NCBI GenBank assembly: GCA_949752745.1
Contig: OX457024.1
Span: 110,102,219-110,166,218 of the forward strand
Source: Protula sp. h YS-2021
Taxonomy: Eukaryota > Annelida > Polychaeta > Sabellida > Serpulidae
Direction: 5' to 3'
DNA length: 64,000 bases
The notes below the pieces were generated by a model. That model was not told where the DNA came from. It saw only the letters and a list, made by a program, of their open reading frames with translations, and made no database searches. The position numbers and the translations under genes were made by a program. Positions 51,381-62,754 of this stretch are shown piece by piece (positions within the stretch are counted from its first letter, which is position 1; each line of letters opens with the position of its first letter).

Positions 51381-52741
51381 TCCGCTGTGTTTGGGAAGGC
51401 GGATTGGGGGAGGGAGTGGGTGGGGGGTTGGGTTAGAGGGGAAACTGGGAAAGTATCGTATTAACAAATTTTACAATAGGAACACTGTAAGGGAGTCATA
51501 CACTTATATATGGCAAGCAGCCAAGAACTCGAAACTGTTCGAATTCATCAATCAGGGGAAAAAAAAACAAAATTTTCTTGGCGTTCGCTGTTGTTTACCA
51601 ACGCACGGGTCTTGCAGCACCTCCCCTCCCCCCTCCCCCACCAAGCCCCCCCCCCCCGTATCACCACCTACCTAATGTTAGCCGACTTCTGAGGACGGAT
51701 CCGAAACGTGCGTCAAACCAAGAGAACGTCAAAAGAAGCAACAACATTGTTTTCAACATTTAAAAAAAAAATATGTTCAACATTTTTTTTTCAACAACAG
51801 CTGAGAATTAAATCCATACAATCAAAAAAACATAATTCGGATGCTTTTGTATTTTAGTACCGTACTTTTTTGTGGGGGGGGGGGGGGATGGGGAGGGGGG
51901 GACTATGCAGGCGAAGAATCACGGGTGACGGTGACGTTGCGAGCGGGGGGGGGGGGGGCTGGGATGGATTTTGTAACAGGCGTGTAAGGAATGTCCCGTA
52001 CATCACCTTGGTTTGCAGCTGCCGCAGGTATTTTGCTTCTTTGAACCAGAGATTTGTGGCAAAATATGGTGTATTACTGTATTTATTGTATGTGTATTAC
52101 AGTAATCATTTCGCATCATTCCCATGTTGTATTTTTCGCGCAATTCGTTACAGGTTATTAGGGGAAACGTTTTTTCTGTTTCTAAAAGTTCCCATCTTAA
52201 GTGACTTCAGTCTGAAGGCAGTGAAGGAGAGGGATGGGGGGGGTGGGGGTGGGTGGGTGTTGGTGATAGGAATTAAGAGAGGGAGTGGTGTACGGGAGGC
52301 GAGGAGGGGGAGGCGGGTCTGGCTTGACTCCATGCACGTCTGTACCTTATCATATCTTGCCCCATTTCAGATTCGTTCCAAGTTACGCTCTTCAGTAGTT
52401 TTTTTTTTTTGCACGCAGGTTTTGAATAAGGTATATCCAGTGGTGGATCCAGGTGATGGTGGGGGTTGGAAAGGGGGTTCAGGAGTTGCCTAAATTCGAA
52501 AAAAAAAAATAAATAGACTGCTAAACTTTTTTTTTCACACAGAAAAGGTTTGACTTGAAAACACACTATTTCGGGTTATGTTTTTAAGATGGACCAGCCC
52601 CCCTCCCTCCCCCTATCGCCTGTATTCGCCACTGCTTGCAATTGAAAGCGAATGGTGGGCAAATTTAATCATGGCGGCATTTCAAGAAAAAAATGTGTGG
52701 TGGAAATGAGTTATTATGTACAGACATCAAAACTGCCTATA
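51381..52741. other. Downstream flank, no gene seen
   Basis: Poly-C and poly-G tracts (51645-51657, 51877-51899, 51943-51958, 52235-52260) and short plus-strand ORFs of skewed composition. No clear polyadenylation site chosen. Confidence 0.45.
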
Positions 52742-52895
52742 TTTATCACGTGTATACTTATACGTAATACTTATCATGTGTATACTTATATATAATACTT
52801 GTCACGTGTATACTTACGCGTAATACTTATCACGTGTATACTTGTAAATAATACTTGTCACGTGTATACTTATACGTCATACTTATAACGTGTAT
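52742..52895 (+). repeat. ~29-bp repeat with CACGTG E-boxes
   Basis: About five to six units of TATCACGTGTATACTTATAC plus GTAATACT. Four units keep CACGTG. Confidence 0.85.
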
Positions 52896-53052
52896 CTGTA
52901 TAAAGTGTTCAGTTTTTTTTATACATGTTAAGAAGGTATTCACTTTTTTGTTTTGCATAGCTGGTGCATAGTCATGTAGTTTTAAGTCACGTGTTTTACA
53001 TTATGTTTTCTGGCCATTTATAATTAAAATCTAGTCACAATTATATGAAGGA

Positions 53053-53175
53053 ATTATGTCTCCCCGACCAAGGGGAGACATATAGTGTTTGTACGTTCTG
53101 TGTGTGTGTATGTGTGTACGTGTGTCTGTGTGTGTGTGGATGCGGCTTCGTCGGGAAACAAGACGAATTGGTGTG
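53053..53175 (-). mobile_element. HINE-like end fragment
   Basis: ATTATGTCTCCCCGACCAAG with hairpin and ATATAGTGTTTGTACG, then GT microsatellite: identical head to 47646, but the body is missing or unrelated after about 53130. Confidence 0.6.
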
Positions 53176-53935
53176 TATCACGTTGCAATGTTAAAGTGAA
53201 ACGGACCGAATTTCGGTCCGTTTCGCATTTTGGTCGGGTCGTCCGTTTCGCAAATCTGTGTTAGGGGTTCATTTTGCGAAACAGGACGTGCTCTTTCACC
53301 TGAGACCACATGCCTATTTCGCAGAAATTTACAGAGACCGTCAAATTTTCTGTGTAAAATAGTTCTCACACCAACATATAGGTGGCTACCTACCATGAAC
53401 TCTGTGTGAGAAAAGCACGTGGAACGAGAGCCAATCAGAAGGCGTACACAACCTTTGATCTGTGTGAAATCTATTTTTATATCACATTTCAGCCAATCAG
53501 GTGCTAGCACATGTGTCAGGGGAGCGCGACCACGTGTTGGAATGGACCCGGCCCCGGGTGGTTATCTACTTTTTGACCGACATTTTAGTAGATTTTGGGG
53601 TGGCATATCCGTATAATTGTATTTAAAACAGGAAGAATAATATCGCAAATACGTTTTAAAGTTATTTATTGTTTTGTTTGTGGCCCATAAATCTCAAAAA
53701 TCAAAGTTAAAGTTGAGGGTAAACAAGGCAACACCCCTTTTGGTAGTGGACGATAATATCAGAAAGTTTCCACTTCATTTTTTAAAGCACATATTTTTGT
53801 TTAACTGAAGCAAACTGTCACATATTTTATTAAGCAATCGTTAGAGTTTGTTAATCTTCGTAGATTCTGGTTTTTTTTAAAGCCAAGTCATTTGTTTGAC
53901 ATATTATTCCCGGTTTCTTTATGTAAGCCGGTCTG

Positions 53936-54690
53936 TTTCGCAAGCTACATGTATGCGTGTTGTGTGTGAATTGCAGTCACTGTAAACTCTCAGTGCAATT
54001 TATAACTTTTTATTGTGCGAACAGGCGTGTTTCGTGTCCGTGCATGTGTTATTTACACTCAATCTTTCTGTGGCTATCGCTGAAATTGACTTAATCTGTC
54101 ATTACTTGATGCCCTTAAACTTGAGTGCTGTGTTCACCAAATTCTCCCAAATTCGCCTGGTTTCGCTGTCTAGAGGCAGATTCTTGTGTGATGCCATTTA
54201 TATTTTAGGGGTGTACAAGCGTGTGTCATGTGCGTCCAAGTCTAATATACATTAAGTCTTTCCGTCAATATCACTTCACTGAGTTTTGTTTCTCACTGCT
54301 TGGTGACCTTAATCTTAAGTGTGCTGTCTTCTTTTTCAAACGGCTTATTTCACTTTGACTGAATCTAATACTTCAAAAGTGCATTGTTGCATTAGCGCAA
54401 GTAGAGGGGTGCACCACCCCCACTCCCCCCTCCCCCCTTCCTGTAATGTTAACACCGTTAAACTTAAAATTTTGGCAGGCGAACCCCCCCCCTCCCCTCT
54501 AATACACAACCAGTGCGAAATTGATAGTTGATAGACGCATTAAAATCGGTTTATTTTGCTCATTGCAGGACGCAATCCTTCAAAAATATATTGCTCCATT
54601 AGTGTAGCTAGTGGAGACAATGGCGTGCAACTCTTCCTCCCCTCGTCCGTTTTTCTCGGAAAAAAATATTGCATTTTCTGAGTTTCATGT
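53936..54690. repeat. ~760-bp direct duplication, copy 1
   Basis: Blocks TTTCGCAAGC, GTAAACTCTCAGT, GTCCGTGCATGTGTTATTTAC, TGATGCCCTTAAACTTGAGT, AGTCTTTCCGTCAATATCAC and GCAGGACGCAATCCTTCAAA recur in order in 54700-55620. Diverged, so older than the duplications at the window start. 53176-53935 holds nothing recognisable. Confidence 0.85.
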
Positions 54691-54699
54691 CTGTTCATG

Positions 54700-55640
54700 T
54701 TAGTTTCGCAAGCGACAGGTATGCGTGCCGCGTGTGAGGTGCAGTTACTGTAAACTCTCAGTACCATTCATTTTAAACTTTTTTCTTGGCGTGTGCAAGC
54801 GTGTTTCATGTCCGCATATGTTTTATTTACACCCACTCTTTCTGTGGATATCGCTGAAATTGGCTTTCATTATGCCCCAACCCTTCGGATTGGGGCCTAT
54901 AGGTTTGTCGTGTCCGTCCGTCTGTCCATCCGTCCGCCATCGCTTTATACCCCTATGATTTTGGGGGGCGGTTGGGGCCTGCTTGTGTTTCACAAATACT
55001 TACTTGTTTCTCATTATTTGATGCCCTTAAACTTGAGTGTGCTGTGGCCACCAAATCCTCCCAAATTCGCTTGGTTACGCCGTGTAGAGGCAGGTTCTTG
55101 AGTGAAGCCATTTTATATTTTTCTGGGGTGTATAAGCGTGTGTCATGTGCGTACAAGTCTAATATACACTAAGTCTTTCCGTCAATATCACTTAAACTGA
55201 GTTTCGTTTTTCACTGCTTGGTGACCTTAATCTTAATTGTGCTGTCTTTTTTTTTTTTTTTTTTTTTTTTAAATTCGACTAATTTCACTTTGACTGAAAC
55301 TAATACTTCAAAAGTGCATTTTTTGTATCAGCGCAAATAGGGAGAGTGCGCGACCTTCCCCACTCCTCCCTCCGCCCACCCCCTCCCCTCCCCTCCCCGT
55401 CCCAAGAGCAAAATGCAATGATAAAGCCTATTAGTCTTAAAAAAATGTTTAACACCGTTAAACGTAAGATATTTGCACATGAGAACTCCCTCCCCCTCTC
55501 CAATACACAACCACTGCGAAATTGCGCATTAAAATGGGCTTATTTTATTCATTGCAGGACGCAATCCTTCAAAAATATATTGCTCTATTAGTGTAGCTAG
55601 TGGGAGACAATGACGTGCAAACCTCCCCCTCCCTTTATAA
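54700..55640. repeat. ~760-bp direct duplication, copy 2 (with 137-bp insertion)
   Basis: Same block order as copy 1, lengthened by the element at 54874-55010. A more diverged third stretch (about 55640-56000, AACTGCGAAATTGACATTGA) follows. Confidence 0.85.
54874..55010 (-). mobile_element. 137-bp hairpin-ended insertion defined by an empty site
   Basis: Absent from the paralogous position of copy 1 (near 54097, TGTCATTACTTGATGCCC). It starts GCCCCAACCCTTCGGATTGG (hairpin), CCTATAGG, TCCGTCCGTCTGTCC, and ends CTTACTTGTTTC. TCATTAT lies at both sides (54867-54873 and 55011-55017). No far-end CTCTAGTT, so it may be truncated at its other end. Confidence 0.75.
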
Positions 55641-56239
55641 CAAAAAATATCGCTTTAACTGAATTTCACTATCTCACTGTCCTTAATCTTGAGTATGCTT
55701 TGTTTAAAAAAAAAAGAGAGAGAGAGAGAGAAATCGATTCGTTTCACGCTGGCTTAACGTTTTGGCACATCAAAACGGCTTTATTTTTAGCCAAAAATTG
55801 TAGTATTTGTACTGTTAAATTGGTGCAACAACGGGGTTGGGGGCATTCGGGGTAAACCCCACCCTTTCCCCAAAAAGCGAAATGCACTGGTAAAGTCTGG
55901 AAGTGAAAAGAAATTTTGCCGGCCAGATCCCCCTCACCCTTCCTCCTCCTCTCTTGTACACGCCAACTGCGAAATTGACATTGATAAACACACCGAAACG
56001 GCTATTCGCAGTTGATTTGCTTGCATCTGTCAGCGGGCTAAAGCGAGAGATTCTCACGCACATGTGATAGGCTGTGTCTTTTATATATTTTCGCTTTCGG
56101 AATTGAATGTAAAAAAAATCTACCGAGATTTTCATATACAACTTATGTCTGAAAAGTCCCTAATAACGAAGTCAGATTTTTGGCGTACATTTCGCGAGTT
56201 GGACAAGAAATCGCGATTCCTTGTTTGTTTCCCGACATA

Positions 56240-58978
56240 CCTGTATATGTGTGTGTGTGTGTGTGTGTGTCAGTCTGTTGTGAACAAAGTGTTGTGTGCA
56301 AGATATCTCGAGAACGAAACGTCGGATCGACTTCAAACTTGATCGAATTATTCCTTGGTAAGGTCGGACGGTTCTATCAACTTTTGACGCATGTCACGTG
56401 ATTAGGGCAAGCGTATGACGTCATTACGTAAAAATCTTGTGTGCGAAATTTCTCAGCCGCTGAACATCGGAGAAAGTTGAAACTTGGTGGGATTGTTGCT
56501 TGGTTGGTCCGAAAGACTCTGTAGATTTTTTTTCGCGAGTAGAACGAACGAATGCGGCGTATGACGTCATCACGCAGAATATGTATATATTTTGAACAAG
56601 ATCTTGTGTGCAAAATATCTCGATAACGGAAAGTCCTATCGACTTCAAATTTTATATCAATATTCCTTGGGTCAGTCGGCGGGTTCTATCAATTTTTAGC
56701 GCATGTCAGGGGATTAAGGCAGGCGTATGACGTCATTACGTAAAAATCTTGTGTGCGAAATTTCTCAGCCGCTGAACATCGGAGAAAGTTGAAACGTGGT
56801 GGGATTGTTGCTTGGTTGGTCCGAAAAACTCTATATATTTTTTTCGCGAGTAGAACGAACGAATGCGGCGTATGACGTCATCACGTAAAATATGTATATA
56901 TTATAAACAAGGTCTTGTGTGCAAAATATCTCGATAACGGAAAGTTCTATCGACTTCAAATTTTACATAGATATTCTTTGGGTCAGTCGGACGGTTTTGT
57001 CAACTTTTTACGCATGTCACCTGATTAGGGCAGGTGCATGACGTCATTACGTAAAAATCTTATGTGCCAAATTTCTCAGCTGCTGAACATCGGAGAAAGT
57101 TGAAACTTGGTAGGATTGTTGCTTGTTAGGTCCGAAAGACTCTATAGAATTTTTTTGCAAGTAGAACGAACGAATGCGGCGTATGACGTCATCACGTAAA
57201 ATAGGTTTTATTTTATAAACAAGGTCTTGTGTGCAAAATATCTCGATAACGGAAAGTTCTATCGACTTCAAATTTTATATGAATATTCCTTAGGTCAGCC
57301 GGACTGTTCCATCAATTTTTGGCGTGTCACGTGATTAGGGCGGGTGTATGACGTCATTTTGTAAAAATCTTGTGTGCGAAATTTCTCAGCTGCTGGACGC
57401 CGGAGAAAACTGAAACTATGGATTATTGCTTGGTAGGTCCGAAAGAAACTCTAAATATTTTTCACGAGTAGAACGAACGAAAGCGGCGTATGACGTCACC
57501 GCGTAAAATGTGTATATTTTGAACCAGATCTTTTATGCATAATATCTCGATAGCGGAGAGTCATATCGACTTAAAATTTTATATGGATATTCCTTGGTTC
57601 AGTCAGACGACTGTTTCAACTTTTGACAGGTAAAAAGTTATCTGTTCTTAAGCAAAATATCTCGACATCGGAAAGTCGGATCGACTTTAAATTCGGTGTA
57701 TTTATTCCTCGGATAGGTCACACGGTTTTATTAAACATTATTGAATTCGTATAGAAAATCAAGAAAGGTGCATAACGTCAACAGCCTCCCCCCCCCCCCC
57801 CCACCCCAACCTCCCCATTTTTGGCTGCTGTGTTATCTATGCATGGGTGTTAACTGCGCTGGGGATTTCGGAAGATTTTTCCGAAGATTTTCTAGTGTTC
57901 CTGCATTCTTCAGAAAGCTTTAAAAACAGTAACAGCATTATTGTCGGTCCATTGCTATTTGTTATTGCCTGAAATTGAGCTTTTTGTGCATTTCTCATCT
58001 GTGGTTGTTACGTAACATACCACTCAGTCAGGGGTCAGTGTCAGTTGCGGTGCATGATGGAGTCGTTATCTACGATTTTTTTTTCGCCGCATACTTGATT
58101 AGCTTGCGAAGATGTGCTATATATAGGAGCCATGCTGTATCGATTAGCATTGTGTGCAGAAGCATTTTTCGCTATAAATTGGGTCGTCTGATATCTTGTG
58201 TTATGAGGAGCAGCTCACCATTTTGCCTACGAAATGCCTCCCCCTTCTCCCACCGAGGTGCGTCATCTCTGATGCGCAGTTATGAAGAATGCCTTCCTAG
58301 TGCTATTTGGCCGATGGGAATGTGCGAAGACAAGGTAGTCTATCATGCTATAACTACAGTTAGGGTACAGACTGTTACCGTTGCCTTGGGTAAAAGGGTT
58401 AGGGTTGTGTTTATAGTCGGACCTACAGTAAATAGCTGGGGGGCGGGGGTGGGGGGGGGGTGGAGGATGATGGTTACAAAAAAAAAATCCCGACCATCTT
58501 CAAGACCCGGATAAAAAGATGTAAGGTAAGAACCGTTTGTCGTGACCCCTTCCACATTCAGGTAAAAAGACGTACGGTAAAACCTGCCTGTCTTGACCAC
58601 CTTCCAGACCCGGATAAAAATGTAACGTACAGTAAAACTGCTATAGTGACCAACTTCAGATCTGGATAAGAGGGGCCTACAGTAAAACCCGTTTTAGCGA
58701 CCACCTTTCAGACTCCGATGAAAAAAGATGCTCATTTATATCTGTTTTAGTGACAACCATCTGTTTGGTTTATTTTAAGATTTTTACAATGAATGAAGGT
58801 TATGTTTGCAGAAATGAATATTTTGTTTCAGTTTGGGGGGGAGGGGGGGGGGTCATGGGTTTTGTCGGGGAGACATTTGTTTTTGTTCACAAAAACAAGA
58901 AACTTAAGTAGGTATCGATTGAAAGTTTGTAATATAAGCCTGCACTCTTATGTTTTGTGTGCACTGGCCGCTCTAGTT
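56240..58978 (-). mobile_element. Large HINE/pearl-like element, copy B
   Basis: Matches 47646-49843 block by block but with about four ~313-bp repeats instead of two, and with a degraded hairpin end. Eight TGACGTCA palindromes lie at about 56417, 56561, 56727, 56874, 57041, 57183, 57349 and 57490. Poly-C at 57788-57802 and G-rich runs at 58440-58460 and 58837-58852 match positions in copy A. Ends GCACTGGCCGCTCTAGTTT. The flank 56001-56239 shows nothing else. Confidence 0.72.
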
Positions 58979-59138
58979 TGTAACGTAGTTATTAATTCCT
59001 TTGCTACGAGTAGGGGGGGGGGGGGGGGAGAGGCGGGAGGGGTCGGGGTGAGCTGTTCCATCGTCTTGGGTGTCTGAAGCAAAATAGGTTTTTCTGGTAT
59101 GGAAATCCGAATAAAACCCATTTCGCTTGGTGTTTGAG

Positions 59139-59139
<1 letters not shown>

Positions 59140-59178
<39 letters not shown>
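59140..59178 (+). repeat. AT dinucleotide microsatellite
   Basis: (AT)n of about 18 units. Confidence 0.95.
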
Positions 59179-59182
<4 letters not shown>

Positions 59183-59335
59183 AAGATGTGTTATCAGAAG
59201 TCTTGTCAGTGAACAGAGCATTGTGTTTAATGGGGTACCGAATAACAACTTCTTGGCACGAAAAAACTGTGTGTCCTTACTCGGCTTTAGTACATATAGT
59301 ATTTTTCTTCTACTGTTTTAAATGGTTTTTTTCTG

Positions 59336-59720
59336 AGCCCGTATTCACAAAGCACTTCTGGCAAATAATGCTAGCACTACCGAGACTGTTAGCTCGTGGT
59401 GACAGTGCTTTATTACACTGGGTAGTAATGGTACTGACGGTAGTAGTGCTTTATAAATATGGGCCCGGTAGTAGCGTTTTATAAATATGGGCCCGGTGTT
59501 CTGTTTCCCAGTGCTAGCAGTACTGTATGAATACGTCTCCTGAGCTCTATCTGCTAGCGCTAGTAATGCTTTATGAATGCGGGCCCCCGAGTTCCATCTG
59601 AGCCCTGTGCTGGATTTGCTAGCGCTGGTTGTGTTTTATGAAAACGAGCCCTGTGCGCTAAATACGGGCCCTGGTATCTATCTTCTGGTGGTGTCAGACG
59701 TGACTAATATGTACGGGCCT
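59336..59720. repeat. GGGCCC/TATTCAYAAA MITE-like cluster
   Basis: GCCCGTATTCACAAAGCACT at the left. Then repeated TGCTAGC, GTAGTAGTGCTTTATAAATA and ATGGGCCCGG, with inverted forms (TTATGAATGCGGGCCC). It looks like several partial copies of a short palindromic element. No clear boundaries. Confidence 0.55.
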
Positions 59721-60105
59721 GGATTCTGTCCTATGCGCATGTTATTTTTTGGCCTTCGTCTGCTATGAACTGTTCAGTTTTAACGGCGAGTCTGTTCTCC
59801 CCTCCCACCGCCCCCCACCCCCCCCCCCCCCACCCCAGGGTCTTCATGTAGCATGAGGCGATTACCAAAAAGCTTTTTTGCATTTCAATATCTGTTGTAG
59901 TGACGTCAGTAGTTCATGTTGTATGTATAAATTGGCCTGTGTTACGATACATTGATACGAAAGTTCAGTGTACGGATTGATTTAAGCACTGTAGCTCTAA
60001 TGCTTATAAACTGTATTATAACTGAATAATCTACCGCATGTCCGAATGTTTTCTTAACTGCAAAAAATAATTAGAACAAGGTCGTTTGAATTTATCGGGT
60101 ACTTA
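59721..60105. other. Intergenic, no gene seen
   Basis: Poly-C at 59812-59831; otherwise unremarkable. Confidence 0.5.
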
Positions 60106-60395
60106 ATGTAGACCGGGTACTTAAGAACCTGGCCAGGTTTATCGGGCGGGTACTTAATAATTTTGTCAGGTTTATGAGGGCGGGTACTTTGAACCTTGCC
60201 AGGTTTATAGGGGCTGGTACTTAAGAATACTGTCAGGTTTATCGGGGCGGGTACTTAAGAATACTGTCAGGTTTATCGGGGCGGGTACTTAAGAATACTG
60301 TCAGGTTTATCGGGGCTGGTACTTAAGAATACTGTCAGGTTTATCGGGGCGGGTACTTAAGAATACTGTCAGGTTTATCGGGGCGGGTAGTTGAG
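60106..60395 (+). repeat. 34-bp minisatellite
   Basis: TCAGGTTTATCGGGGCGGGT followed by ACTTAAGAATACTG, with exact 34-bp spacing from 60233 to 60369 and more diverged units to the left; about eight copies. Confidence 0.92.
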
Positions 60396-60449
60396 ACCCC
60401 TGCCTAGCAGGGGCGGGCAGGTGAGAAAACCACCTACCAGGCTTCCCGC

Positions 60450-60516
60450 CAGTGGCCGTATTCACAAAAGTTAACTGTACAGTTAACTGCACGGTTAACT
60501 TTCTATGAATACAGCT
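60450..60516. mobile_element. Minimal GTATTCACA palindromic element
   Basis: GGCCGTATTCACAAAAGTTA then ACTGTACAGTTAACTG and TTAACTTTCTATGAATAC: the ends of the 17010-17240 element with almost no interior. Confidence 0.6.
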
Positions 60517-60598
60517 CCAGGTCGTGGGCCACACTGATTGCCGAGGACTGCCATGGACAACGATGACCACGCTGTGCTATATCTTATTGCCGACTTTT

Positions 60599-60904
60599 TT
60601 ATTCCCCACAGGGAATATATGCGATCGACCGCGTGTCGGTCTGTCGGTCGGTCTGTCATCAAGAGCTTGTTAACACGATAACTTAAAATCTGCTGCAAGG
60701 ATTTTAATGAAACTTGGTATGTAGCTTCTGTGGGAACAAACACAGCTCGGTATTGTAAATGGGCCAGGTTCGTCCAAGGAAAATGGACCAGCTGGACTAG
60801 GAAAATTTCAGCTCTTGATTGACTATTGATGGCCGTGTTTCACTGATGGGGGGGGGGGGGGGGGGCTGTGGGGAATATGTGGGTTATGCACACTGCTGTA
60901 GTTA
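60599..60904 (-). mobile_element. HINE/pearl-like element, relative of 12592-12888
   Basis: TATTCCCCACAGGGAATATA, GACCGCGTGTCGGTCTGTCG, ATGAAACTTGGTATGTAGCT and CTGTGGGGAATATGTGGG, ending CACTGCTGTAGTT. Similar to the intron 4 copy over its whole length. Confidence 0.72.
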
Positions 60905-61400
60905 TTTTTGTACTGCCCCCCCCCCCCACCCCCGATGCAGCAGGTATTGTGTGTGTAGCGAGGGCTGCGCGTTACAGATGTTAGTGGTTGCCAGGGAGTC
61001 ACCACCATGAGTAACTATGGCTACATTGGGCTTTATTTATTACTGAATGTTTTGTTATGCTCTGCATTTAATTGATCTCATATCAGGATCTGAATTATAG
61101 ACATTGTATTTCAGTTCAATATTTGTTCATGAAGCAGTTAAAGAATGTGTTAAAACAGTATTGAATCCATATACAAACTATATTACGTATTTAAAAAGAC
61201 ATCTGTTTTATTTGTTTATTTTTTTTCGATGTATTTAAATATCGTGTTTAGTTGTTTTTCCCTCATTAACATACCAAAGAAAAACAATCGTTTGTAGGAC
61301 AGCCAGTAATTCTCAGTCCTGGGCTCCAGTTTGTATTTGAATATTTTACCTTAAAAAGTGTTCAGATGCTGAGGGAATATGGAATGCCGTTTTGACATGT
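60905..61400. other. Intergenic, no gene seen
   Basis: Poly-C at 60917-60932; AT-rich after 61020. Confidence 0.5.
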
Positions 61401-61650
61401 AATGCTTATTTTTGATATCAAAATATAATTAAAGATATCAATAAATGAATGTAGATCTCAGTAATTTAGATTTTGCTATCAATAACTGAATTTTAGATGG
61501 CAGAAATTTATTTTTCAGATAAAAAAATTAACAAACTTAAAACGTCCTAAGGAAGACACACATTTATGTAAATGAAACGAATCGTCAATTAAATTTTAGA
61601 GATGAAAACGTGAATTATTGATATCAATAATAAGAACACAATTTTCGAGC
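61400..61650. repeat. GATATC-rich AT satellite, left block
   Basis: Degenerate ~20-25-bp units around TTTTGATATCAAAATATAAT and AGATATCAATAAATGAA. Resumes at 62755-63260. Confidence 0.6.
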
Positions 61651-61772
61651 TCAAGAAGTGATTCTTTTTTGTACAGCAAAACAAAAAAATAATAAATAAT
61701 AATAATAAAAAAAAAATAATAATAAAATAAAAAAAAATAAAAGAAAGATGCTGTTTTCAAGGTCCGGTCATT

Positions 61773-62370
61773 ATTATCCCCCAACAGGGGCTTTATGCTT
61801 ATGGATTGGGCTCTGTCCGTCTTCTGTCCGTCCGTTACCACTCATTTCTCTTAGATGTGTAGGCCATTTGGTCTGATAGTTTACGGGACTCACCCCCATG
61901 GTCGTAGCTTGATGCACGCCAATTTTTTTGGCGGTTCGTTAAAAATTGGATTTTTGGCGAATTTTTAAATTTTTTTACCTTGATTGTAAAATGTGAGTTT
62001 TTCTTGTGGACACAATATCTCAAATTCACTTAGACGGCTTTCAAGCAAACTTAGTACGTGGTTTGTGTGGAGAAGGGTCGTGGCCGGATTGCCTTTGAGT
62101 GACCTTGGGTCAAAGGTCGGCTGGACCGATTTCAACCATAATTTGTCTGTAACTTGCATGTAAAAGGTGTCGCAACCTGATTAGGTTGGGGTGACCTTGG
62201 GTCAAAGGTCAAGGTCACTGTGAGACATTGAAATTTTGCACATCTTTTCCTTTTGGACACCATATCTCAAGGTCGACTAGATGGATTTCAACAAAAATTT
62301 GTAACTTGTATGTAAAAGGTGTCACAACCTGATTAGGTTGAGGTGTCCTTCGGTTAATGCTCAACGTCAC
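61773..62370 (-). mobile_element. HINE/pearl-like element with nuclear-receptor-type half-sites
   Basis: ATTATTATCCCCCAACAGGG hairpin, then GGGCTCTGTCCGTC and TCCGTCCGTTACC, then a ~170-bp internal repeat (CAATATCTCAA ... ATGTAAAAGGTGTCGCAACC ... TGATTAGGTTG). Two copies of TGACCTTGGGTCAAAGGTC occur (62100 and 62192), the second within a near-palindromic AGGTCA cluster. The right boundary is not resolved. Confidence 0.6.
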
Positions 62371-62754
62371 GGTGATACAAACTGAATTCCGAAAGCTACC
62401 GAAGCGTGGTAACTGCGGTTGCGTATTACGTAGGTGTGATGTTGCTCACTGACACATGCTTCGTACTTTGCTACTCTACAGGCAATGCTATAAGAAGAAT
62501 GAAAAAAGCTTGACGATGGACTTAAGTGTTTGGACGTGTTTTAGACAATGCTTAAACCTTTGGTTTAAGTTGCCGTCCCGACCGGAGTCCCCGTCAGGTT
62601 GAGCTGTAACAAATCGTTTTATACTATTCTCAGTGTAACAGTCGGATCGTGCAATAATTTTAAACCGACTTATCGCCGTTTCCGGTTGTGAACTGCGCTC
62701 TCTATGACGGCTTGAGTCATTCACAGATATGTGCGTCTGAATTTTTATATAAAA
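62371..62754. other. Intergenic, no gene seen
   Basis: Mixed-composition sequence between the HINE-like element and the AT satellite. A short minus-strand ORF (62488-62724) shows no family signature. Confidence 0.4.
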
